Assembly: GCA_020832965.1 (NCBI GenBank)
Contig: JAJHRM010000023.1
Location: forward strand, 1 to 16,894
DNA length: 16,894 nucleotides
From: Thermofilum sp.
Lineage (GTDB): Archaea; Thermoproteota; Thermoprotei; Thermofilales; Thermofilaceae
Direction: 5' to 3'
A program made the position numbers and the translations under genes. Below, piece after piece: positions 8,133 to 14,001 of the stretch; position 1 is the stretch's first letter, and every line of letters starts with the position of its first letter. The notes under the pieces were generated by a model. It searched no databases. It was not told the origin of the DNA and saw nothing but the letters and a program-made list of their open reading frames with translations.

Positions 8133-8915
8133 TTATTTATTGTTTTGCTTTAATTCGATTTCCGCCATTTCTAGTTCTTTTAGCGTGTTTATTGGTAGCC
8201 AGACGTCACGAGGAACTATAAACGCGTGAAGCTTCCTCTGCTCCGCGAGGAGGGGGAGCAGAGTGCTTTCGAACTCGATGGCTTCCTCGGCGGTCATGTC
8301 CACGATGTTGAGGAGTGTTTTCAGGGCGGGCGGCTCGAGGATGTATAGGCCGACACTCGCGTGGACGGGGAGGACCGGCTTTTCCCTGAAGCTTGTGGCG
8401 AGGCCTAGGGGGTCGATCTCGACGCAGCCCCAGGGCAGCTGGAGGCCTGTGGTGACGGCGGCGCTCGCGTGGACCCCCAGCCGGTTTACTACCTCGATGT
8501 GGCTGGAGAGGAATCGCAGCGGCAGCGTTTCGTCGAGGAAGATGTCGTCGGGGAACACTATGAAGACTCTGCGGTTCGCGTCGATCGCCCCTTTTTCTAT
8601 CGCGTGCTTCAGCGCCTTGCCTTTCCCCACTTTCTTGAGCGGGGGGTCGAGGCACCACCTCGCGGTCGCGCCGAGCTCGCTGCACGCTTTCTCCGCCTCC
8701 TTGACCACCTCCTCGTACTTGGTGAGTATGACGAACTCTTTGAAGCCGTTGGACGCCATGTATCTGATGCACCTCCTTAGGAGCGGCTCCCCGTTGAGCT
8801 GGATGAGGGGTTTGGGCGTTTTAATGAACCCCATTCTCTTCCCTTCGCCTCCGGCCATGACGACGACCTGGGTTCTCTCGACCTCGCGCAGCAGCTTCTC
8901 GAGGGCGGAGGGCAC
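8133..8915 (-). CDS. Sugar-1-phosphate nucleotidyltransferase
   Basis: This 260-residue protein is a nucleotidyltransferase (NTP_transferase family, RmlA/GlmU/GDP-mannose pyrophosphorylase-like) that makes an NDP-sugar and pyrophosphate from NTP and sugar-1-phosphate. Evidence is the signature 'VVVMAGGEGKRMG' (17-29), with the GxGxR loop followed by 'TPKPLIQLNGEPLL' (33-46), the metal-binding 'FPDD' (121-124) and the later 'LPWGCVEIDP' and 'FREKPV' strands. It lacks the long acetyltransferase tail of GlmU. The GTG start at 8915 is supported by a TATA box 25 bases upstream (leaderless). It faces the gmd/aminotransferase pair convergently, so mannose-1-phosphate guanylyltransferase is an attractive guess, since it would supply GDP-mannose. 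The motif set does not discriminate among uridylyl-, thymidylyl- and guanylyltransferases. Confidence 0.88.
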   Translation of the reverse strand: MPSALEKLLREVERTQVVVMAGGEGKRMGFIKTPKPLIQLNGEPLLRRCIRYMASNGFKEFVILTKYEEVVKEAEKACSELGATARWCLDPPLKKVGKGKALKHAIEKGAIDANRRVFIVFPDDIFLDETLPLRFLSSHIEVVNRLGVHASAAVTTGLQLPWGCVEIDPLGLATSFREKPVLPVHASVGLYILEPPALKTLLNIVDMTAEEAIEFESTLLPLLAEQRKLHAFIVPRDVWLPINTLKELEMAEIELKQNNK

Positions 8916-8936
8916 GGCTTTCCTGGAATGCCCTGG

Positions 8937-8943
8937 TATTTAA
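8937..8943 (-). promoter_or_regulatory. TATA box for the nucleotidyltransferase gene (leaderless)
   Basis: On the - strand this reads TTAAATA within GC-rich sequence. Its centre (8940) is 25 bases from the first base of the GTG start at 8915, the distance at which archaeal transcription starts, so the mRNA probably begins at the start codon. Confidence 0.65.
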
Positions 8944-9122
8944 GGAGCGCGCGGGCGGGCGCAGCAAGCAAGCTGTGCCGGCTGTAACACCTTTATCGAG
9001 CTGGGCGGCGCGACGTCTCTTTATTCTCCCCGCGCTTTGGTAACGGTTCGAGAGCGCGGTCCTGCGCCGGTTATGCTCGATTGGATGCGCGGTTTAGTGC
9101 TGTGCGGCGTTAGCGCGCGCTC
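8944..9122. other. GC-rich intergenic stretch without a recognisable gene
   Basis: About 180 bases separate the nucleotidyltransferase promoter from the recognisable part of the oxidoreductase pseudogene. I see no RNA gene, no repeat and no protein frame with a familiar motif; the pseudogene's frame is closed by a TAG at 9111-9113. It may be eroded N-terminal pseudogene sequence. Confidence 0.4.
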
Positions 9123-9128
9123 AGGGAG

Positions 9129-9648
9129 GCACCCCGCGTTTTCGGTCTGCCGGAGGAGGCGTTCAAGGCTGCTGGGCGGCTCGACTATAGCTCGGTGGTG
9201 GTTGTAGGCGTCGAGAGGAGAAGGAGAGGAGAAGGTTGCGCCGCGAGGCTTCGCGGCGCCACTGGGTTTACGTGCCTGATAAGCGCTACCCCTTCCACCG
9301 GTACGCTTGGATCTCGAACTACGGCGAGGATATGCCGCCCGGAAGGTCGGCGCTCGTCGCGGAGGTCACCGTGCCGCCCAAGCAGAAGGTGGACTTGGAG
9401 GGGCTGAAGCAGGAGGTCGTCCAGGGTCTGGCGGAGCTCGGCGAGCTGAGGGAGGAGGACGTCGGCGTCGCCGCCGCTTGAGTCCACGGGTACGGCTACC
9501 CCGTCTACACGCTGACCCACTCCAGCGACGTCTCCATATTGGAGCGCTGCTTGAGGGAGCTAGGCGTGGCCCCCTTCGGCCGCTGGGGGGCTGGCAGTAC
9601 TGGAACACCGCCGCCTCTTCGAGGAAGCGCAGAAGTTAACGTTATTGA
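9129..9648 (+). pseudogene. Decayed FAD-dependent amine-oxidase-like/UDP-galactopyranose mutase-like gene
   Basis: Pieces of one protein appear in order but in changing frames. 'LPEEAFKAAGRLDYSSVVVV' reads from 9147; the frame shifts near 9222-9240; 'HWVYVPDKRYPFHRYAWISN' begins near 9260; an in-frame TGA lies at 9479-9481; 'GYGYPVYTLTHSSD' and 'LRELGVAPFGRWG' follow in the same frame; then 'GWQYWNT' (about 9590-9610) and 'LFEEAQKL' (about 9616-9639) need two further frame changes. This order is that of the C-terminal half of archaeal protoporphyrinogen-oxidase-like/UDP-galactopyranose-mutase-like flavoproteins that act in glycan clusters. The FAD-binding N-terminus (GxGxxG) is not found, so the gene is both truncated and frameshifted and cannot make a working enzyme. 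Family name rests on remembered motif resemblance; the broken reading is seen directly. Confidence 0.75.
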
Positions 9649-9857
9649 TGGGATCGAGCGCGCGGGGCACAGTACTGAGAGGGTTTGCCTATGTACGTTA
9701 AGATCGAACGGTACTGTAGTTTTATTTCTCTTTTTGTATCGACTTTAGGCCATTTCTTTCTTGAATTTTGAGATTTCTATATTCTGAAAGCCGATAAATC
9801 CATTATCATATAAATTATAGGTAAGAGAATAATTAAGAAGGTTTACAAATTCATATT
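9649..9857. other. AT-rich intergenic stretch, no gene seen
   Basis: This is about 210 bases between the pseudogene and the stop of the convergent AlkP gene. Its second half is strongly AT-rich, unlike the flanks. A T-rich run at 9720-9735 could terminate + strand transcription. A 26-codon ATG frame from 9691 has no recognisable motif. I see no tRNA, transposase or terminal inverted repeat. Confidence 0.4.
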
Positions 9858-10988
9858 TTAGAATTCTTCAACTATTTTTGTGATAAGCTTCTGAGCGTAG
9901 TATAAAGTTATCTTTTGGCGTTTGGCGCATGGGTGTCTCTTAGGGCTTGTATAGTACTCTGTTTTAGCTATTTTTTGTCCGATTTGTGCTGTTTGGTTTT
10001 GTACAAGCTGTTGTATCAGTTTGGGTATTTCGGTGAGCGAGACGACTCCCTGTATCTTCGCTGGTGTGGTTGTTATGAAGGGGACTTCCGCGAGCTCTGG
10101 GGTTGGGGGTATTCCGTGGAATACGGCTGGGCCTAGGGCTTCGCCGTGGTCTGAGGTTACTATCACGTGGGCGTCTTGCGCCAGCTTCTTCGCTATTTCG
10201 GCGGCGATTTGGGCGGCGTAGCGCGCGTGTTGGGGGTAGGCTTGGCGCCATATTTTCTGGGCCCATTTCGGCGCCTGTCCGGTGCACATGACGGCGTCAA
10301 CTATCTTGGGCACTAGGTAGGAGAGCTCGGCCCAACCCTCGAGCTTCGTGTACGGTGGGTGCGCCTCCATCATGTTGATTATGATCATGTAGGGTTTCTT
10401 TAGCTCCGTTTCTTCCAGCTTCCTCATTATCGCTTTCGCGCCTTTGTCGAAGGGTGGGGCTGGTGCATGTATCTGCGGGAAGTGCTTGGCCACGTTGATT
10501 GTCAGGTACTTCGCGGCTGCTTCCGCGAGGGTTTTGGCTTTGCCGCGCTTTATCATGCTGAGCGCCGCCTTTAGGATGCTTCCTTTGTTTTCTGCTAGAA
10601 TATTGAAGGTTTTCGTGGTGGCTTCTCTCCTGCGGAGGAGGTAGTGCTGGTCGTAGAGTGTGAAGCCGAAGTAGGGGGTTAGGTAGGGGTTTGCCGTGAG
10701 GATGTAGATGTGGTAGCCCTGCTGCCTTAGCTTTCCCAGTATCCCGTGGTCTGTGGCTTTCAGGGCTACGCGCGCTCTTCTGGAATCCTCGCTGCCTGGA
10801 ACCGCCTCGTTCACGCCGTGCTGGCTCGGGTAGAGGCCTGTGATCATGGAGACGTGGCTTGGGAGCGTCCACGTGGCTGGGGCTATCGCCTTGGTGGCGG
10901 TCCAGCCCTGCTTTTGCGCTTCCCTGTAGAGGGGGTCTGCGTGGTCTGCTCTGAGCGTGTCGACTATTAGCAGTACAACGTTGTTCAT
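9858..10988 (-). CDS. AlkP-superfamily sulfatase-fold hydrolase with Thr nucleophile
   Basis: This 376-residue protein belongs to the alkaline phosphatase superfamily, sulfatase branch (PF00884-like). Metal-site residues are visible: D10 in 'LLIVDTLRADH', nucleophile position T41 in 'TWTLPSHVSMITGLYPSQHG', D280/H281 in 'VTSDHGEALG' and H291 in 'FHGIP'. E208/H210 in 'MMEAHPPYT' line the site. Classical sulfatases carry Cys or Ser, converted to formylglycine, in C/S-x-P/A-x-R at the nucleophile; here the sequence is T-L-P-S-H, so it more likely acts as a phosphomono/diesterase or phosphotransferase, or is an unmodified sulfatase homologue. No signal peptide is evident, suggesting a cytoplasmic enzyme. 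Its ATG overlaps the stop of the upstream RHH gene (ATGA), so the two are translationally coupled. It lies downstream of cysC and the permease. Confidence 0.85.
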   Translation of the reverse strand: MNNVVLLIVDTLRADHADPLYREAQKQGWTATKAIAPATWTLPSHVSMITGLYPSQHGVNEAVPGSEDSRRARVALKATDHGILGKLRQQGYHIYILTANPYLTPYFGFTLYDQHYLLRRREATTKTFNILAENKGSILKAALSMIKRGKAKTLAEAAAKYLTINVAKHFPQIHAPAPPFDKGAKAIMRKLEETELKKPYMIIINMMEAHPPYTKLEGWAELSYLVPKIVDAVMCTGQAPKWAQKIWRQAYPQHARYAAQIAAEIAKKLAQDAHVIVTSDHGEALGPAVFHGIPPTPELAEVPFITTTPAKIQGVVSLTEIPKLIQQLVQNQTAQIGQKIAKTEYYTSPKRHPCAKRQKITLYYAQKLITKIVEEF

Positions 10989-11173
10989 CCGTACCCCAGC
11001 TCCCTAAGGCGTTTCAGAACTTCCTGCTCCTTCTCGGGGGTGTAGGGCGTTAGCCAATCCTCCAGCCACGTTTCCAAGATCGCCTGGAGCAGCTTTTCGG
11101 GGGTTGTTTCCATGCGCTTTGCCGCCTCCTGTAGGCGCTGGTAGAGCCGCTCGTCTACCTTGATGCAGGGCAC
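10985..11173 (-). CDS. Ribbon-helix-helix-like mini-protein 1
   Basis: This 62-residue protein has a short N-terminal strand 'CIKVDERLYQRLQEAAKRM' (3-21) leading into two helices, the pattern of MetJ/Arc/CopG-type ribbon-helix-helix DNA-binding dimers. It ends with 'TPEKEQEVLKRLRELGY' (45-61), closely matching the tails of two other small proteins in this window. The GTG start at 11173 is 26 bases from a TATA box, so the message is leaderless. Its stop overlaps the ATG of the AlkP gene by 4 bases. Probable role is a transcription regulator of its own operon or of the sulfate genes; alternatively the tail may mediate contact with the AlkP enzyme. RHH assignment is by pattern, not by search, and the sequence diverges more than the other two. 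Confidence 0.72.
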   Translation of the reverse strand: MPCIKVDERLYQRLQEAAKRMETTPEKLLQAILETWLEDWLTPYTPEKEQEVLKRLRELGYG

Positions 11174-11194
11174 GGTGACCGCGCGAATTAGTCG

Positions 11195-11203
11195 TATATA
11201 TAT
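11195..11203 (-). promoter_or_regulatory. TATA box for the RHH1-AlkP operon (leaderless)
   Basis: An alternating TATATATAT in GC-rich DNA, centred at 11199, is 26 bases from the first base of the GTG start at 11173. This marks a promoter internal to the leftward gene series, separate from the cysC promoter. Confidence 0.65.
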
Positions 11204-11273
11204 GTTTGCGGCTGCGAGCGCGCTCCCACCTGCCGCTTCGGTTGGAAAGGGTTTGCTGTGCTGGCTCCCGCGC

Positions 11274-12010
11274 TTAAGCGAGAGTGGTGAGGAGTTTGGC
11301 AGCGTTGGTAGCTATCAGCAGGAGCCCTACCAGCGCGTAGAGCGCCTTCTGGGCTTTCGTGCCTAACGCTTTGCAGATCCAGGCTCCCAAGGGTGCTGCC
11401 GCGAGCCCGCCGACAGCGAATGGTAAGAAGAAGCCGATGTAGGAGGCTTTCAGCGTGATGAGGAAGACGATCGACTGCGAGATCGTGACGAAGAACTCGG
11501 CGGCGTTAACGCTGCCTATCACGGCGCGCGGGTCGTCGCTCGCGGCGATCAGCGTGCCGGTGACGATCGGCCCCCATCCTCCACCGCCGACGGCGTCAGC
11601 GAAGCCGCTACTGCGCCGAGAAGCGCGGGGTTCACGCGGGGAAGCAGCTTGAGGCCGAAGGCCCTTAAGAGCACGATGACGCCGGTCGCTAGCAGGTAGC
11701 ATTGGACCGCTGGGGCGAGCCAGGGCGCCTCGAGCTCCGATAGCAGGTAGGCGCCGGTCACCGCGGCGAGAGTTCCGGGTGCTACGAGCTTGAGGAAGAG
11801 CCTCCTATCGACGTTGCCGAGCTTGAGGTGGCTGAGCCCGTTGACCGCTGTCAGGAAGGTTTCGGCGGTGTGGACGGTCGCGCTTGTTGCTGCCGGCGCG
11901 AAGCCCGCTGCCTGCAGGATTGTGCTGGCCGTGACCCCGTAGGCCATGCCGAGCGCGCCGTCGACGAGCTCGGCGAGGAAGCCCGCCGCGGCTGAGAGTG
12001 CCCAGCTCAC
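11274..12010 (-). pseudogene. TauE/SafE (TSUP) family permease with one-base frameshift
   Basis: The two parts of a TSUP-family (PF01925) membrane permease sit in different frames. Residues 1-135 start at GTG 12010 and include 'AELVDGALGMAYGVT' and 'SATVHTAETFLTAVNGLSHL'. The C-terminal ~110 residues include the family's second repeat signature 'FADAVGGGGWGPIVTG' and end at TAA 11274. One extra base near 11605-11607 would join '...LLGAVA' to 'GFADAVGG...', giving 245 residues, a normal family length; the span of 737 bases is exactly one short of 246 codons. Several membrane spans are evident. TSUP proteins carry sulfite, sulfonates or sulfate, and the C. glutamicum member CysZ serves sulfate uptake. 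The start overlaps the cysC stop (GTGA), so it would import sulfate or export sulfite for this pathway. Everything else being intact, this is a very recent mutation or a sequencing error. Confidence 0.85.
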
Positions 12011-12552
12011 TTCAGCGCCCCCCTGCTCAGCAGGAGCTGGAGCACCCGCTCGGCCCCCTCCTCCGGCGCTGTTTTCTCGGTGTCTACTACGAGGTCGGGG
12101 GTTTCGGGTTCCTCGTAGGGGTCGCTCACTCCGGTGAAGTGGGGTATTTCGCCGGCGAGCGCTTTCTTGTAGAGGTTTTTGGGGTCGCGCCTGATGCACT
12201 CCTCCAGGCTGCACTTGACGTAGACTTCGAAGAAGGGGGCTTCCTCCTCCACGATCTCCCTGACCTTCCTCCTGACGTCCCTGTAGGGGGAGACGAAGCT
12301 GCAGAGGACGATGACGCCGTTGCGGGCTAGGAGCCTCGCGACCCACGCCACGCGCAGCAGGTGCCTCTCCCTCTCCTCCCTGGTGAAGCCGGCGCCCAGG
12401 TTAATGGTCTGCCTGACCCAGTCGCCGTCGAGGATTTCGACCCTGTAGCCATCCCTCCTGAGCTGCGCTGCCAGCGCGTTGGCGAGGGTGGTTTTCCCGC
12501 TGGCTGGTAGGCCGGTGAACCAGACCACGAAGCCCTTCTCCAGGCACTTCAC
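12007..12552 (-). CDS. cysC: Adenylylsulfate (APS) kinase
   Basis: This 181-residue P-loop kinase phosphorylates the 3' position of APS to give PAPS, the universal sulfate donor. Visible elements are Walker A 'GLPASGKTT' (14-22), 'DGDWVRQ' (42-48) that binds APS, 'LCSFVSPYRDVRRKVRE' (83-99) with the conserved Ser88, and the lid 'DPKNLYKKA' (123-131) plus 'GEIPHFTGVSDPYEEPE' (134-150), all as in stand-alone CysC. Length matches the family, without fusion to ATP sulfurylase. The GTG start at 12552 has GGAG 5 bases upstream (12558-12561 on the + strand). It is the first gene of the leftward operon and is divergent from the RHH2-sat operon, with which it completes sulfate activation. No reductase is nearby, favouring use of PAPS for sulfation rather than reduction. 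Confidence 0.95.
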   Translation of the reverse strand: MKCLEKGFVVWFTGLPASGKTTLANALAAQLRRDGYRVEILDGDWVRQTINLGAGFTREERERHLLRVAWVARLLARNGVIVLCSFVSPYRDVRRKVREIVEEEAPFFEVYVKCSLEECIRRDPKNLYKKALAGEIPHFTGVSDPYEEPETPDLVVDTEKTAPEEGAERVLQLLLSRGALK

Positions 12553-12567
12553 GCGCGCTCCGGCGAC

Positions 12568-12592
12568 ACCTTAATTAAGTATTAATTAAGGT
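12568..12592. promoter_or_regulatory. 25-bp inverted repeat, divergent promoter/operator
   Basis: Two perfect 11-bp arms, ACCTTAATTAA (12568-12578) and its complement TTAATTAAGGT (12582-12592), flank GTA. Each arm carries TTAATTAA, usable as a TATA box on either strand. The left arm's box (centre 12574-12575) is 25-26 bases from the rightward GTG start at 12600, giving a leaderless RHH2 message. The right arm's box (centre 12585-12586) would start cysC transcription near 12560, about 8 bases before its GTG. The symmetry suits binding by a dimeric RHH protein, so it may also be the operator of RHH2; that part is inference. Confidence 0.7.
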
Positions 12593-12599
12593 TGCGCCC

Positions 12600-12827
12600 G
12601 TGGGCCCGGGGAGGAGGTACACTACGGTGTCGATCCCGGAGAGCCTGTTCAGGAGGATCGAGAAGCTGATCAAGGGTTCGGGCTTCAGGAGCGTGTCGGA
12701 GTTCGTCACATTCGTGCTCAGGCAGGTGGTGGCGGACATGGAGGCGGAGAAGCTGAAGGGTGAAGGCTTGACCGAGGAGGAGAGGAAGGCTATTATCGAG
12801 CGGTTGAAGAGGCTGGGCTACCTGTAG
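12600..12827 (+). CDS. Ribbon-helix-helix-like mini-protein 2, upstream of sat
   Basis: This 75-residue protein has a clear RHH layout: strand 'RYTTVSIPESLF' (6-17), helix 'RRIEKLIKGSGF' (18-29), turn, and helix 'SVSEFVTFVLRQVVADMEAE' (31-50). It is followed by a hinge and the tail 'TEEERKAIIERLKRLGY' (58-74) shared with two other small proteins here. The GTG at 12600 is preferred because it keeps the DNA-binding strand and lies 25-26 bases from a TATA box; a GTG at 12627 with GGAGG upstream (12613-12617) would cut off half the strand. It is 10 bases upstream of sat, in the same operon, next to a perfect inverted repeat. Probable autoregulator of the sulfate-activation divergon; direct DNA binding is untested. 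Confidence 0.8.
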   Translation: MGPGRRYTTVSIPESLFRRIEKLIKGSGFRSVSEFVTFVLRQVVADMEAEKLKGEGLTEEERKAIIERLKRLGYL

Positions 12828-12837
12828 GTGACGCATT

Positions 12838-14001
12838 GTGGTTTCGAAGCCGCACGGGGGCAGGCTGGTGGATAGGGTCGCCAAGGGCGCCGCGCGGGAG
12901 AGGCTGCTGCGCGAGGCCGGCGAGATGCCGAGGGTGGAGGTGGACTCGATGCTCGCGTCCGACGTTGCCAACATCGCGCACGGAGTATTCAGCCCCCTGG
13001 AGGGCTTCCTCGCGCGCGACGACTACCTGAGCGTCCTGGAGGAGGGCAGGCTGAGCGACGACACCCCCTGGACGATCCCCATCGTCTTGGACGTCTCGAG
13101 GGAGGAGGCCGCGGGCTTCAGGGAGGGTGACGAGGTGTGCCTCTGGCACGCCGGGCGGCCGCTGGCCGTGCTGGAGGTGGAGGAGGTTTACGGTTGGAGC
13201 AGGGAGGAGTTCGCTGAGCGCGTCTTCGGTTACAGGGATCCTGAGCACCCGGGGGTTAGGCTCATCGCGAGGAGGAAGGAGCTCCTAGTGGGTGGGAGGG
13301 TGCTGCTGCTGAACGACCCGCCTGAGCCTTTCGCGCGCGTGAGGCTTTGGCCGAAGGAGGCGAGAGTGCTCTTCGGGGAGAAGGGCTGGAGGACGGTCGC
13401 CGCTTTCCAGACGAGGAACGTCCCGCACCTCGGCCACGAGTACGTGCAGAAGGCCGCGTTGACGTTCGTCGACGGCCTCTTCGTGAACCCGCTCGTCGGC
13501 TGGAAGAAGGCGGGGGATTACAGGGATGAGGTCATCGTCGAGGCGTACCGGGTGCTGATCGAGCGCTACTACCCGAGGGACGCGGTGGTGCTGAGCGTGT
13601 TGAGGACGAGGATGTGGTACGCGGGCCCGAGGGAGGCGGTCCACCACGCGATCATGAGGAAGAACTTCGGCGCGACGCACTTCATCGTGGGCCGCGACCA
13701 CGCCGGCGTGGGGGACTACTACGGCCCCTACGACGCTTGGAGGATCTTCGAGGAGTACCCCGACTTGGGCATTACCCCCCTCTTCATCAGGGAGGCTTTC
13801 TACTGCAGGCGGTGCGGCGGGATGGTGAACGAGAAGATATGCCCTCACCCGCCCGAGGAGAGGGTGAGGATCAGCGGCACCGCGATACGCGAGGCGATAA
13901 AGAGGGGTGAGAGGCCGCCGGAGACGGTGATGAGGCCGGAGGTCGCGGACGTGATCTTGAAGCACCCGAGCCCGTTCATCGAGGTGGAGGAGGTTGGCTA
14001 G
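12838..14001 (+). CDS. sat: ATP sulfurylase (sulfate adenylyltransferase)
   Basis: This 387-residue enzyme joins sulfate and ATP to form APS and pyrophosphate. It has the N-terminal PUA-like domain (about 1-160) and the catalytic domain with 'AFQTRNVPHLGHEY' (189-202), holding the HxGH nucleotide site H197/H200, and 'FIVGRDHAGVGDYYGPYDA' (282-300). A zinc site is likely formed by C323, C326, C335 and H337 in 'CRRCGGMVNEKICPH', as in homotypic bacterial and archaeal Sat enzymes. No APS kinase domain is fused; that activity is the divergent cysC. The GTG start has a GGTG sequence about 7 bases upstream that overlaps the RHH2 stop. Its end overlaps the next gene by 8 bases. With cysC, this completes sulfate to PAPS. 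The same enzyme can run in reverse in dissimilatory metabolism, but no apr or dsr gene is seen. Confidence 0.95.
   Translation: MVSKPHGGRLVDRVAKGAARERLLREAGEMPRVEVDSMLASDVANIAHGVFSPLEGFLARDDYLSVLEEGRLSDDTPWTIPIVLDVSREEAAGFREGDEVCLWHAGRPLAVLEVEEVYGWSREEFAERVFGYRDPEHPGVRLIARRKELLVGGRVLLLNDPPEPFARVRLWPKEARVLFGEKGWRTVAAFQTRNVPHLGHEYVQKAALTFVDGLFVNPLVGWKKAGDYRDEVIVEAYRVLIERYYPRDAVVLSVLRTRMWYAGPREAVHHAIMRKNFGATHFIVGRDHAGVGDYYGPYDAWRIFEEYPDLGITPLFIREAFYCRRCGGMVNEKICPHPPEERVRISGTAIREAIKRGERPPETVMRPEVADVILKHPSPFIEVEEVG

Noticed and set aside
9030..9090. GGTTCGAG sequence resembling a tRNA T-arm
   Set aside because: The flanking bases do not form the five-base-pair T stem, and no acceptor or anticodon arm fits.
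9691..9771. Short ATG frame (26 codons) after the pseudogene
   Set aside because: Too short, no family pattern, no clear ribosome binding site or TATA spacing.
9649..9857. AT-rich patch considered as an insertion-sequence remnant or attachment site
   Set aside because: No transposase fragment, terminal inverted repeat or flanking direct repeat could be found by eye.
12627..12827. Alternative GTG start for RHH2 with GGAGG upstream
   Set aside because: It would remove most of the N-terminal strand needed for RHH DNA binding; the 12600 start fits the TATA spacing. The GGAGG is explained by two AGG arginine codons.
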